From: Embleya scabrispora
Lineage (GTDB): Bacteria > Actinomycetota > Actinomycetes > Streptomycetales > Streptomycetaceae
Direction: 5' to 3'
Length of the DNA: 64,000 nucleotides
Assembly (NCBI RefSeq): GCF_002024165.1
Contig: NZ_MWQN01000002.1
Location: 806,001-870,000, forward strand
The position numbers were made by a program, and so were the translations under genes. Shown here in pieces: positions 45,464 through 55,097 of the stretch. The first letter of the stretch is position 1; the number at the start of each line of letters is the position of its first letter. The notes beneath the pieces were generated by a model. It ran no database searches. It was not told where the DNA came from and saw nothing but the letters and a program-made list of their open reading frames with translations.

Positions 45464-47248
45464 TCAGTCCCCCCAGTGCGAAGACTTGACGTCGACGAAG
45501 ATCGGGTTGCTGTAGAACCAGATGTCGCGCCACGGGTCGCCGTCGTTGTTCGGGTGCTGGATCGGGCCCGCCGGGTCGACGCGTGCGCCGAACGGGCCGA
45601 CGCCGTGCCGGTTGCCGTCGCTGCCTCGGAGTCGGACGTAGTACGGCTTGTTCCGGCGCGGCAGTTGCACCTTCAGGGTGTAGGTGCCGGTACGGCCGGC
45701 CACGTCGATGCGCTTGGTCACCCGGGCGTCGGGGGCCTGCCAGGCGTCGGCGTCGCGGGACTTGCCGGTGACCGTGCCGGTGATCACGTCGACGTGCGCC
45801 AGGGTCGGCACCACACCGTGGTAGTTGGGCCGGCTCGCGGTGGTGACCCGGATGTAGAGCGTGGCGCCCCGGTTCGCCGACAGCGGCAATCGGCCGCCCA
45901 GGGTGACCGGTTCGCTGCGGCCGTTGTCCGCGACCATCCACACGTCGAGGCCGTCGAGCAACTGGCCGTGGTCGACCCACACGCGCCCGGCACGCAGGCC
46001 GTTCATCACGTCGCGGTAGCCGAACCGCTCCACGCCCACGTGGGTGCGGCTGAACTGCCCGGGCCAGAAGTCGCTGCCGGGCTGCGGGACACCGGTGTCC
46101 TTGGGCAGCGGCTTGGAGCCGAGGTCGTCGAAGCCCCTGCCGGGCGGGTAGTCGCCGTCGGCGTAGGTGTCGAACATGGTGCGGTGGTTGTCCGAGTTCG
46201 AGGTGACCGACCACAGCCGGCCCTCGGACAGCAGCGCGTCCCACATGCCGCCGACCGTCGCGGTCATCCAGTCGAAGCCGCCGAACGTGCGGTAGCTCTC
46301 GATCGGGTAGCGCGGCCAGCTCTGCGGCGACGGCGCGTTCTGGTATTCGCCGCGCTGGAAGGTGCCCGGACCCGACTGGCCCTCGCGATACTTCACCCAC
46401 GCCGGGTCGGCGTTGGCCTGCGAGCCGGGAGCGCCCTCGAAGCCGAGGAAGATCGACGGGTCGGCGTCGTGCCAGGCGCGCAGCTCGTGCGGGGAGACGA
46501 TGCCGAGCCGGCTGGGGTGGTTGGCCAGCACCAGGACGTCTTCGACGAAGCCCTCGCGGCGGCGCTGTCCGAGCCAGCGGATCGCCTCCACCGCCTTGGC
46601 CTCGTTGGCGGGGGTCTTCGGGTCGCCCACCGCGCCCACGTCGAACTTGTTCAGCTTGGCGTCGAACGTCAGCTCGAACTGCCGGAGCAGTTCCACCTCG
46701 TTGCGGCCCGGCGCGACCATGATGGTGGCGTGCTCGGCGGCGGGGACGTACCACTCCAGGCCCTGGAAGATCAGCACCCGCGGGTTTTCCTGACGGGCCT
46801 TGAGGATCTCCGCGTGTTCGCGCTCCGCGCCACCGGCGTTGGCGTGGCCGAAGTTGGCGTGCTCGGTGTAGACGATCCAGTCCAGGCCGAACTGCCGCCC
46901 CTGCGCCGCCGACTGGGCGAAGCCGTACTTGGCGTCGTGGCTGTAGACGGTGTGCACGTGGTGGTCGCCCACGAGGTAGACGTACTTGCTCGGCGGGCCG
47001 TCCTGGCCCGGGCGCGAACTCGCCTGCACCGCGTCGTCGGACTCGGCCGCCGCCGCCACGCCCGCGCCGGTCATACCGAGCGCCGAGGCACCCAGGAATC
47101 CGGCCCCGAACAGCCCGGCTCGACCGATCAGCCCTCGGCGCGACACGCCCTGCGCGTCGAGCCGGTCCTCGGCCACCTCCGGGTCGGCCCACTCGGGCAA
47201 CTGCGGTAGGGGCCGATCGGCCGGAAGCGAGTGGTCCTCGGTCGCCAT
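45464..47248 (-). CDS. Tat-exported PHP-domain metallohydrolase (CehA/McbA-like)
   Basis: A 594-residue secreted hydrolase. A twin-arginine signal (SRRGLIGRAGLFGAG) at about 36-70 is followed by a PHP metal-binding domain: GDHHVHTVYSHD, YTEHANFGH, FQGLEW, LANHPSR and SNSDNH supply His/Asp/Glu ligands. A C-terminal beta domain follows (about 420-594). CehA/McbA relatives hydrolyse carbaryl-type esters, but most family members have unknown phosphoesterase-like roles. Export through Tat fits folding with metal inside the cell. It appears monocistronic. Confidence 0.85.
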   Translation of the reverse strand: MATEDHSLPADRPLPQLPEWADPEVAEDRLDAQGVSRRGLIGRAGLFGAGFLGASALGMTGAGVAAAAESDDAVQASSRPGQDGPPSKYVYLVGDHHVHTVYSHDAKYGFAQSAAQGRQFGLDWIVYTEHANFGHANAGGAEREHAEILKARQENPRVLIFQGLEWYVPAAEHATIMVAPGRNEVELLRQFELTFDAKLNKFDVGAVGDPKTPANEAKAVEAIRWLGQRRREGFVEDVLVLANHPSRLGIVSPHELRAWHDADPSIFLGFEGAPGSQANADPAWVKYREGQSGPGTFQRGEYQNAPSPQSWPRYPIESYRTFGGFDWMTATVGGMWDALLSEGRLWSVTSNSDNHRTMFDTYADGDYPPGRGFDDLGSKPLPKDTGVPQPGSDFWPGQFSRTHVGVERFGYRDVMNGLRAGRVWVDHGQLLDGLDVWMVADNGRSEPVTLGGRLPLSANRGATLYIRVTTASRPNYHGVVPTLAHVDVITGTVTGKSRDADAWQAPDARVTKRIDVAGRTGTYTLKVQLPRRNKPYYVRLRGSDGNRHGVGPFGARVDPAGPIQHPNNDGDPWRDIWFYSNPIFVDVKSSHWGD

Positions 47249-47335
47249 GTGGGTTCCTTGCGCTCGGGGGGAGGGGCGAATACCGGCCAGACGTTATGAG
47301 GCAAAGGTGGCGGGCGGGCGACGTGCAGACCTTGA

Positions 47336-48019
47336 TCACATGACGGGCGGGATGATCTTTCGGGACGCGCGGGAGCGGAGGAGCCATTCGACCACGATCA
47401 GGTTGGGCACCCAGCACAGAAAGGGAACGAACGTGTACGCACGGTCGAAGTCGCCGGTCAGCGGGACCAGCAGGATCAGCCACAGCCGCAGCGTCACCGC
47501 CGCGTAGGTGAACGCGAAGGCCCGGTGCATCCAGCGGCGATGCAGGGTCGGATCGCCGCGCCGGATCGCCCGCAACCCGAAGCCGGCGCAGCCCACCCAC
47601 AACACCGCGAGCATGCCGAAGCCGGCGGTGCCCACCGCGCCCGCGTGGTTCATCGGCGCGAGCACCAGGCCGGCGACCCCGCCCACGGCGATGCACAGCA
47701 GCACGAGCCGGCCGCAGGCCCGGTGCAGGCGGGGTGCGCGCAGCCGTATTCGGCTCGCGAGCTGGGCGGGGGACAGCAGCAGGGCGAGGCCGGCGGCCAC
47801 GATGTGCGTGTAGAAGAAGGCCTGCTGCCACTTCGGCCGGTACGCGTAGTTGCTCGCTATGTCGGCGTCGTCGCGGGCGAGGGCGACCAGGGACTCGGTC
47901 AGGTAGGGCAGCGGGGCGAACACGGCGATCGCCAGAGCGCTCAGCGCGAGCCACCAGACGCCTACCGTGCGGCGTCGGGTGGAGTCGGGTCGGTGCGCGG
48001 TGGTGGTGGTCGTGGTCAT
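47336..48019 (-). CDS. DUF2306 membrane protein
   Basis: A 227-residue protein with six hydrophobic helices and conserved features of DUF2306 (YTHIVAAGLALLLSPAQL, RLHRACGRLVLL, GDPTLHRRWMHRAFAF). Paired His residues inside helices suggest heme or metal binding, but the role is unknown. AAAGGA precedes the ATG. It is divergent from a sensor kinase gene 155 bases away. Confidence 0.85.
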   Translation of the reverse strand: MTTTTTTAHRPDSTRRRTVGVWWLALSALAIAVFAPLPYLTESLVALARDDADIASNYAYRPKWQQAFFYTHIVAAGLALLLSPAQLASRIRLRAPRLHRACGRLVLLCIAVGGVAGLVLAPMNHAGAVGTAGFGMLAVLWVGCAGFGLRAIRRGDPTLHRRWMHRAFAFTYAAVTLRLWLILLVPLTGDFDRAYTFVPFLCWVPNLIVVEWLLRSRASRKIIPPVM

Positions 48020-48174
48020 GTCGGGGCGTCCTTTCGCGGCATGTCACCACGCTAGGAAGCGAAGGGGTGCGCCCTCGCCCCCCGGAACGGGGAAACCCCT
48101 CCCTCGTGCGAGGGAGATGGTTCTCCGCCGCGCGGGGGTGGACCGGGGCGGGGCTCGCCGGTGCAGGATGGGGC

Positions 48175-49221
48175 ATGCGCACTTCCGACGTCTGGCTGAC
48201 GCCTGCGTTCGTGGCGGGCGCGGTCGCGGTGACCGTGCTCGCCCCCGCCGACCCGCCCTACCGGGGGCTGGACGCGGTCGGTCTGAGCCTCGCCGTCGGG
48301 TCCACGCTGTGTCTGTTCCCGCGCCGGGTCGCGCCGATGTGGGTGGTGGTCGCCACGTCGCTGCTCGTGGTGGTCAATGCGGCGGCCGGCTATTCCACCA
48401 CGGTGACCCAGTGGCCGGCGTGGATCTCGCTGTTCACCCTGTTCTCGTTGCGCGGGACCGGCGCCCGGGTGGTCGGCGCGGCCGTGATGGTCGCCGCGGT
48501 GGGCGGCTACTTCGCGGTCGACCGGGCGCCGGTGGGGCCCACCGACGTGTTCGGCGTGGCGGTGTGCTTCCTGCTCGCGATGGTCGCGGGCGACGCCGCG
48601 CGCAGCCGGCGGGCCGCGGCGCTCGCCGAGCACGCCCGGGTCCGGGCCGAGGAGCGCACCGAGCTGGCCCGCGAACTGCACGACTCGATCGGGCACGCGG
48701 TCAACGTGATGGTGATGCAGGCCGGGGTCGGACGCCGGGTGTTCGTCGACGACCCGACCTTCGCCCGGGAGGCGCTGGGCAACATCGAGAGCGTCGGCCG
48801 CGACGCGCTGGGGGAGTTGGACCGGCTGGTCCGGGTGATGCACACCGACCGGCCGACCACCGACCTGTCCGCGCTGGTCGACCGGGTCCGGGCCGCGGGC
48901 CGCGAACTGCGGCTGACCACGGAGGAGATACAGGTGGGTGCCACGGTCGCGCAGGCGCTGCACCGGATCGTCCAGGAAGCGCTGACCAATGCGCTGCGGC
49001 ACACCGACAGCGGCCGGATCGACGTCGAATTGGCCCAGGTCGACGACACCGTGGTGCTCGAAGTGGTCAACGAGGGGCGCCAGTTGCGGGTGGGTCGGCC
49101 CGGGCGCGGGCTGGCCAACATGCGCGAGCGGGCCCGGTCGGTCGGCGGTGAGGTGGAGGCCGGCCCGGTCGCGGCGGGCTTTCGGGTACGGGCGACGCTG
49201 CCGGCGCAGGTGCGTTCGTGA
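48175..49221 (+). CDS. NarL-type sensor histidine kinase
   Basis: A 348-residue kinase with four to six N-terminal helices (about 8-145), a HisKA_3 domain with ARELHDSIGH (His169) and an HATPase domain (VQEALTNALRH; GRGLANMRER). The response regulator follows with a GTGA overlap. The divergent DUF2306 gene may be a target of the pair, as often in this arrangement, but this is inference. Confidence 0.9.
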   Translation: MRTSDVWLTPAFVAGAVAVTVLAPADPPYRGLDAVGLSLAVGSTLCLFPRRVAPMWVVVATSLLVVVNAAAGYSTTVTQWPAWISLFTLFSLRGTGARVVGAAVMVAAVGGYFAVDRAPVGPTDVFGVAVCFLLAMVAGDAARSRRAAALAEHARVRAEERTELARELHDSIGHAVNVMVMQAGVGRRVFVDDPTFAREALGNIESVGRDALGELDRLVRVMHTDRPTTDLSALVDRVRAAGRELRLTTEEIQVGATVAQALHRIVQEALTNALRHTDSGRIDVELAQVDDTVVLEVVNEGRQLRVGRPGRGLANMRERARSVGGEVEAGPVAAGFRVRATLPAQVRS

Positions 49222-49880
49222 TCCGGGTGCTGCTGGCCGATGACGACGCGCTGGTCCGGAGCGGATTGAAGGCGCTGCTGCGGGCCGAGCCCGGGATCAC
49301 TGTGGTGGGGGAGGCGGCCGATGGTGCCGAGGCGGTGCGTGCCGCGCTGGAACTTCGCCCCGACGTGGTGGTGATGGACATCCGGATGCCGGTCCGCGAC
49401 GGCGTTTCCGCCACTCGGGACCTGATGGCGGTGCCGGACCGGCCGCGTGTCCTGGTGCTCACCACGTTCGACCTTGACGAGGTGGTCGACGACGCGATCG
49501 CGGCCGGCGCCGACGGCTTCCTGCTCAAGCGGGCCACGCCGGAGGAGCTGATCGCCGGGATCCACGCGGTCGCGGCCGGCGACGCGGTGGTCTCGCCGGC
49601 GGTCGCCCGCCGCCTCTTCGCCTCGCACGCCGCCCGAATCGGCCCCGACCACATGCGCGCGGGCCGCCTCACCGACCGCGAGGCCGACGTGCTGCGCGCG
49701 ATGGCCCGCGGCCTGTCCAACACCGAAATCGCCCGCACACTGCACCTGTCGGTGGAAACGGTCAAAACCCACGTCAAACACATCCTGGCCAAACTCGAAG
49801 TCCGCGACCGCACCCAAGCCGTCGTCTGGTCCTACCGCACAGGCTTCGCCTACCGAAACGCCCCACCGCCCAGAGACTGA
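49218..49880 (+). CDS. NarL/LuxR response regulator
   Basis: A 220-residue regulator. Receiver residues Asp8-Asp10 and phosphoacceptor Asp54 (VVVMDIRMPV) are intact, and the LuxR helix-turn-helix starts near 150 (LTDREADVLRAMARGLSNTEIA). GTG start overlaps the kinase stop. The repeat element B begins about 45 bases after its stop. Confidence 0.92.
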   Translation: MIRVLLADDDALVRSGLKALLRAEPGITVVGEAADGAEAVRAALELRPDVVVMDIRMPVRDGVSATRDLMAVPDRPRVLVLTTFDLDEVVDDAIAAGADGFLLKRATPEELIAGIHAVAAGDAVVSPAVARRLFASHAARIGPDHMRAGRLTDREADVLRAMARGLSNTEIARTLHLSVETVKTHVKHILAKLEVRDRTQAVVWSYRTGFAYRNAPPPRD

Positions 49881-50261
49881 ACGGCACGAGCGGCGGGCGC
49901 GCGTCGGGCGCCCCCGTCGAGCGCCGCGCTTGCGGCGGCGGGCCGGCCGGTGCGGGCTCTGTCCGAGTCGCCGGCGGGCCGCCTCCGGCGTTCGGAGCTC
50001 CAGGACTCCGGCTTCCGGCGAGGCAGGTGCGGGGTCGGGCCGAGCCCGCCGGAGAGCCTTCCCGACTGAGCCGAGCGCTTCCGGCGGGCTTTGCGCTTCT
50101 GGCTGGAGGTGACCGGTGCGGGGCCGGCCCGGGTCGGTGGTGGGCCGCCGCCGGCGTTCGGGGCTCTGAGACCCGGGCTTCCGGCGAGAGGGGAGCATTG
50201 GTCGGCGAAAACCGGCCGGCGGCGGGGAGTTGGAGAGCGCCCGGGTCGAGTTGCCCGAGGG

Positions 50262-50645
50262 GCCTTTCCGAATGGGTCGGGCGGTTTCGGCGGGCGTTGC
50301 GCTTGTGGTTGCGGGTGGCCGGTGCGGGGTTTGTCCGAGTCGGTGGTGGGCCGCCGCCGGCGTTCGGGGCTCCGAGACTGGGGAGTCTCGACGAGGCGGG
50401 GGCGTTGGTCGGCGAAAACCGGCTGGCAGCGGGGGGCGGGGAGGGCGGTCGGGTCGAGTCCGCCGGAGGGCCTTCCCGAGTGGGTCGGGCGTTCCCGGCG
50501 GGCGCTGCGCCTTGGGTTGCGTGAGCTGGGGCGGGGTTGGTCCGCGTCGGTGGTGGGCCGCCGTCGGCGAAAAAGCGGCCTGCAGCGGCGGGTCGGGAGG
50601 GGGCTCGGGTCGAGGCTGCCGGGCTTGCGTTCCTGAGTGGGTCGG
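50262..50645 (+). repeat. Left arm of near-perfect inverted repeat (element B)
   Basis: This arm is the reverse complement of 51047-51430 with only a handful of substitutions and no evident gaps over about 385 bp (position x pairs with 51692-x). It spans nearly two repeat units plus a short innermost unit with GGCGAAAAAGCGGCCTGCAG. Confidence 0.85.
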
Positions 50646-50649
50646 CGCG

Positions 50650-51045
50650 CTTCGAGGGCGTTGGGGGAGGAGGTTGGGGCTCGAAGCCGGATCGCGATGG
50701 GCGATTTCGGGCTATGAGCTTCGGTGACCTGCGGTTTTGTGAGGTCGGGGTGAAAAGGCGGGGGTCGAGTGCCGGTGTCGTGTGTTCTGGCCTCTTCGGC
50801 GTGAGTGGGGAGGCCGAAACTGCCCGGTCGGGGTCGCCTTCGGGCGTTGCGACCTCGCTGAGGTCGTCGTCGGGAGACCGAGAGTGCCCACTAGAAGCCG
50901 AAACCGGATCCCGAGGCGCCCGGAACCGCCGTCCACTCGCGCCGACCTGGGGTTTTCTCTCACACCGAGACCACGACACCCCACGCCGTCCGGTTTCGTG
51001 AACTCTCGCCCCTCACACGTCCACCGCACCTCGAAATGCCCTGAG
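50650..51045. repeat. Core of composite element B
   Basis: The core separates the inverted arms and is homologous to 40395-40770. Conserved blocks are CTTCGGTGACCTGCGG, GCCGAAACCGGATCCCGAGG, GGGGTTTTCTCTCAC-like and GCCGTCCGGTTTCGTGAACT. The middle third differs between the two cores. Confidence 0.8.
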
Positions 51046-51046
51046 C

Positions 51047-51430
51047 CCGACCCACTCGGGAACGCAAGCCCGGCAGCCTCGACCCGAGCCCCCTCCCGAC
51101 CCGCCGCTGCAGGCCGCTTTTTCGCCGACGGCGGCCCACCACCGACGCGGACCAACCCCGCCCCAGCTCACGCAACCCAAGGCGCAGCGCCCGCCGGGAA
51201 CGCCCGACCCACTCGGGAAGGCCCTCCGGCGGACTCGACCCGACCGCCCTCCCCGCCCCCCGCTGCCAGCCGGTTTTCGCCGACCAACGCCCCCGCCTCG
51301 TCGAGACTCCCCAGTCTCGGAGCCCCGCACGCCGGCGGCGGCCCACCACCGACTCGGACAAACCCCGCACCAGCCACCCGCAACCACAAGCGCAACGCCC
51401 GCCGAAACCGCCCGACCCACACGGAAAGGC
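51047..51430 (-). repeat. Right arm of near-perfect inverted repeat (element B)
   Basis: Reverse-complement partner of 50262-50645. Such near identity of arms within an otherwise diverged array points to recent duplication or gene conversion between the arms. Confidence 0.85.
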
Positions 51431-52081
51431 TCCCCAGCGAACTCGACCCAAGCACCCTCCCGCTGCCGGCCGGGTTTCGCCGAGCAGCGCACTCGTCTCG
51501 TCGAGGGCTTCGCGTCTTGGAGTTCCGAGCGTTGGCGGCGGCCCACTACCGACTTGGGCGGGCCTCGGACCGGCTACCTCGCAGCCATGGGCGCAACGCT
51601 CGCCGGAGCGTTCGGCCCAGTCGGGAGCATTCCTGGTGGACTCGACCCGACCGCCCTCCCGTTTCCCGCTGCCGGCCGGGCTCGCCGAGCAGCGCGCTCG
51701 TCTAGTCAAGGGCTTCGAGTCCTGGAGTTCTGAGCGTTGGCGGCGGCCCACCATCGACTCGGACGAGACTCGGATTGGGTGCCGGCCGCCAAGGGCGCAG
51801 CGCCCGCCGGAAGCCGGTCGATCCACTCGGGAAGGTTCCCTGGCGGACTTGACCCCGCGCCTCATCCTCGCCCGCCGCTGCCGGCCGGGTTTTGCCGAGC
51901 AATGCATCTGCACCCATCTCGCCGGAAGCCCCGGATCTTGGAGCCCTGAACGTCGGTGGCGGGCGGTCCACCATCGACTCGGGCCGGCGCCGGGGCGGCC
52001 GCTCCGCAGGCGAAAGCGCACGCGCGCCGGAAACGCCCCGATCCATCGGGAAGGCCCCGGCCCGGTCCGCGACCGCAAGGG

Positions 52082-52123
52082 CCCCGCCCGCCGCCCGGGA
52101 CGGGTCCCGGGCGGCGGGCGGGG
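52082..52123. terminator. 20-bp perfect-stem hairpin after EF-G gene
   Basis: The arms 52082-52101 and 52104-52123 pair perfectly over 20 bp with a 2-base centre. It lies 7 bases past the EF-G stop and separates that gene from repeat element B. Confidence 0.85.
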
Positions 52124-52130
52124 GTGGGAG

Positions 52131-54257
52131 CTATGCCGTGGTTGGGCCTGTGGGGATTTCGGGGGTCAGGTGGGGTGGGACCCTTGTGTAGGAGTGGAAT
52201 TCCATTGTGTAGCTTGCTCGGCCGGAGGTTCGGCTGCGTAGGTCGCCTACGTAGCCGAACATTTCGGCGAGTGGGACCAGTGCGGTGATCACCTTTGCGC
52301 CGGAGCGGTCCGTCAGGGCCTCGACCTGGCCGCGTCTGGCGTTGAGGTTGCCGATGACGTCGCCCAAGTGGTCCTCGGGTGTGGTCACCTCCACCGCCAT
52401 CACCGGTTCGAGCAGGGTGGGGCGGGCCAGTCGGGCGGCCTCCTTGAAGGCCAGCGAGCCGGCGATTCGGAAGGCCGTTTCGGATGAGTCGATCTCGTGG
52501 AACGCGCCGTCGAGCAGGGTCACCCGCAGACCCGTGAGCGGGTAGCCCGCGAGGACCCCGAGTTCCATCGCCGCTCGGCAGCCCGCGTCCACCGACGGGA
52601 TGAACTCCTTCGGGATGCGGCCGCCCACGACCTTGTCGACGAACTCGTAGCCGTCTCCCTCCAGTGGTTCGATGGCGATGCGGACCTTGGCGAACTGGCC
52701 CTTGCCGCCGTTTTGTTTGCGGTAGGTGTAGTCGTGTCCGGGCACCGGCGCGCTCACCGTCTCGCGGTAGGCGACTCGCGGTCGACCCACCGAGGCGGCC
52801 ACGTCGAACTCCAGTCGCATACGGTCGACCAGCACCTCCAAGTGCAGTTCGCCCATGCCGGAGACGATGGTCTGCCCGCTCTCGCGGTCGGTCTTGACCC
52901 GGAAGGACGGGTCCTCCTCGGCCAGTCGTTGGATCGCGACGCCCAGCCGCTCCTGGTCGGCCCGGGACGCGGGTTCGATGGCCACCTCGATCACCGGGAC
53001 CGGGAAGTCCATCGACTCCAGCACCACCGGGTGCGCCGGATCGCACAGGGTTTCGCCGGTGGTGGTCCGGCGCAACCCCATCACCGCGACGATGTCGCCC
53101 GCGCCCACGGCGGCGATCTCCTCTCGCTTGTCGGCGTGCATGCGGTAGATCTTGCCCACACGTTCGGTGCGGCCCTTGATCGAGTTCTGCACCTGGTCGC
53201 CGGCGGTCAGGCTGCCCGAGTACAGCCGCAGGAACGTCAGCCTGCCCAGATGCGGATCACTCGCGATCTTGAACGCCAGTGCCGCGAGCGGCTGTTCGGG
53301 CGACGGTGTGCGTACGACGGCCGTCTCCGGCGCGCCGACCGCGTGCCCCTGGATCGCACCCACATCCAGAGGCGACGGCAGATAGCGCGCCACGGCGTCG
53401 AGCAGCGGCTGAACTCCCTTGTTTCGGAAGGCGGTTCCGCAAAGAACGGGCGTGACGGTGGGGCCGTCGCCGCGACCGGAGGCGATGGTGATCCGCCGGA
53501 TCGCGGCGTGCAGTTGTGCCTCGGTGGGTTCGCTGCCCGCCAGGTACGCCTCCATCATCGCGTCGTCGTGCTCGGCGACCGTCTCGAGGAGCCGGTCGCG
53601 CCATCGGAGGGCGTCCGCGAGGTACGCGGCCGGGATGTCGACGTCGTCGTACGCCTCGCCGAGTCCGGTGTCCGCCGACCAGACCAGTGCGCGCATCCGG
53701 ACCAGGTCGACCACCCCGCGAAAGTCCGCTTCGGCGCCGATCGGCACCTGTACGACCATGGCCACCGCGCCCAGTCGTTCGCCGATCATCTCGACGCAGC
53801 GATGGAACTCGGCTCCGGTGCGGTCGAGTTTGTTGACGAAGCAGATTCGGGGTACGCGATAGCGGTCGGCCTGGCGCCACACCGTCTCGGACTGCGGCTC
53901 GACGCCCGCGACGCCGTCGAACACGGTGACCGCGCCGTCGAGGACGCGCAGGCAACGTTCGACCTCGACGGTGAAGTCGACGTGTCCCGGCGTGTCGATG
54001 AGGTTGATCCGGTGTGCGACGCCGTCGAGCGTCCAGTCGCAGGAGATCGCGGCGGAGGTGATGGTGATGCCGCGATCGCGCTCCTGGGGCATCCAGTCGG
54101 TGGTCGCGGCGCCGTCGTGTACCTCGCCGATCTTGTACGAGACACCTGTGTAGAACAGGATCCGCTCGGTGGTGGTGGTCTTGCCCGCGTCGATGTGGGC
54201 CATGATCCCGATGTTGCGGACGGTGGCGAGGTCGAGGTGGCGTGCGGTTCTGGTCAT
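52131..54257 (-). CDS. Elongation factor G paralogue
   Basis: A 708-residue translational GTPase of normal EF-G length. G1 is [10 protein letters not shown]2 includes [10 protein letters not shown]3 DTPGHVDF, G4 NKLD; domains II-V follow with conserved GMGELHLEV and [13 protein letters not shown]. It is not next to rpsL, rpsG or tuf, so it is probably a second copy rather than the str-operon fusA. Such extra copies can give fusidic-acid tolerance or act in ribosome recycling or stress. ATG 54257 is preceded by GAGAGGG. Confidence 0.9.
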   Translation of the reverse strand: MTRTARHLDLATVRNIGIMAHIDAGKTTTTERILFYTGVSYKIGEVHDGAATTDWMPQERDRGITITSAAISCDWTLDGVAHRINLIDTPGHVDFTVEVERCLRVLDGAVTVFDGVAGVEPQSETVWRQADRYRVPRICFVNKLDRTGAEFHRCVEMIGERLGAVAMVVQVPIGAEADFRGVVDLVRMRALVWSADTGLGEAYDDVDIPAAYLADALRWRDRLLETVAEHDDAMMEAYLAGSEPTEAQLHAAIRRITIASGRGDGPTVTPVLCGTAFRNKGVQPLLDAVARYLPSPLDVGAIQGHAVGAPETAVVRTPSPEQPLAALAFKIASDPHLGRLTFLRLYSGSLTAGDQVQNSIKGRTERVGKIYRMHADKREEIAAVGAGDIVAVMGLRRTTTGETLCDPAHPVVLESMDFPVPVIEVAIEPASRADQERLGVAIQRLAEEDPSFRVKTDRESGQTIVSGMGELHLEVLVDRMRLEFDVAASVGRPRVAYRETVSAPVPGHDYTYRKQNGGKGQFAKVRIAIEPLEGDGYEFVDKVVGGRIPKEFIPSVDAGCRAAMELGVLAGYPLTGLRVTLLDGAFHEIDSSETAFRIAGSLAFKEAARLARPTLLEPVMAVEVTTPEDHLGDVIGNLNARRGQVEALTDRSGAKVITALVPLAEMFGYVGDLRSRTSGRASYTMEFHSYTRVPPHLTPEIPTGPTTA

Positions 54258-55097
54258 GACGGCCTGAAGCCCTCTCTCATACAAAGGGATGGGACGGGTG
54301 GTGCCGAATCCGGGCAGCACACGGCGATCCGTCGACACCGCACGGGTGTTCGCACACCACGCACAGGGACAGCGGAGAGCACCGGTGGGTACACCAGGGA
54401 TGGATGGCGAACGGCCGCCGGGACCGGTCGAGTTGCGACCGGGCACACCCCATCGACCCATGGGCGCACCGCGCGCAGGGTTTCGACGGCACCCGGCCCG
54501 CCGAGGAAGGGCGGCATGAAGGCGCGCCGAACCGCTGCGGCGCGAGGGCGCGGCATGGGCGGATCGGTGGGGGATCGGCGTGCGACGGGCGGAGCCGAAC
54601 GGATCGGACTCGGCGCGCGTCGGCGGCCTTTGGGTCGGCTCGGGGGCGGCGGCGATACGGCCGCGCGTCGTCGGGTGGGTCGACGGTCGCCGACCCACCT
54701 ACCTACGGCCGGGACCGTTTCCGGTCACGACACAACGACACACCGGCAACGCAACGGTGACGCGATGGCGACGCGACGACACGACGACGTACCGACGCGG
54801 CAGCACGAGAGCGCAGCCGTGCACCAACGCGACAGTGCGTCGAAGCGACGGTGCGGCACCTCGTCCATGCGTCGAACACGACGGTGCCCAACGGCGCAGG
54901 CGCGGCTCAGCCGCGAGGCGACCCGGAGCGATCGGGCCAACGGCCCTTCCACGGCTCCCGGTTCGACGTCGGATGGGCGCTCCGCGGTCGGGTGCCGAAC
55001 GCGTGGCGCCGCGCACCGATTCGCTTGAACGTGACATCCATGCGCCCACCGTAGATCACGAACTCGCTCGCGGTCACCCGGATTTCCCGCACCCGGA
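54258..55097. other. 840-bp gap with ACG-rich low-complexity tract, no gene seen
   Basis: No convincing gene was found on either strand. From about 54720 to 54860 the plus strand is dominated by CGACA/CGACG words, giving a purine/pyrimidine-alternating, low-complexity tract unlike the flanking genes. The right end (before 54300 on the minus strand) should hold the EF-G promoter. Confidence 0.5.

Larger units (their letters stand above)
49925..52075. repeat. Composite repeat element B (large inverted array)
   Basis: About four forward units (49950-50650) face four to five reverse units (51045-52050) across a core of about 400 bp; the symmetry axis is near 50846. Each unit is about 200 bp and carries GGCGAAAACCGGCTGGCAGC, GAGTGGGTCGGGCG, GGTGGGCCGCCGCCGGCG or close variants. 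Outer units are more diverged than inner ones. The array fills the space between the convergent response regulator and EF-G genes. No coding function is supported; open frames through it follow the base composition. Confidence 0.88.

Noticed and set aside
50537-51705. Apparent proteins encoded in element B
   Set aside because: The same peptide begins on both strands at mirror positions of the inverted repeat, which shows it follows the repeat and not selection for coding.
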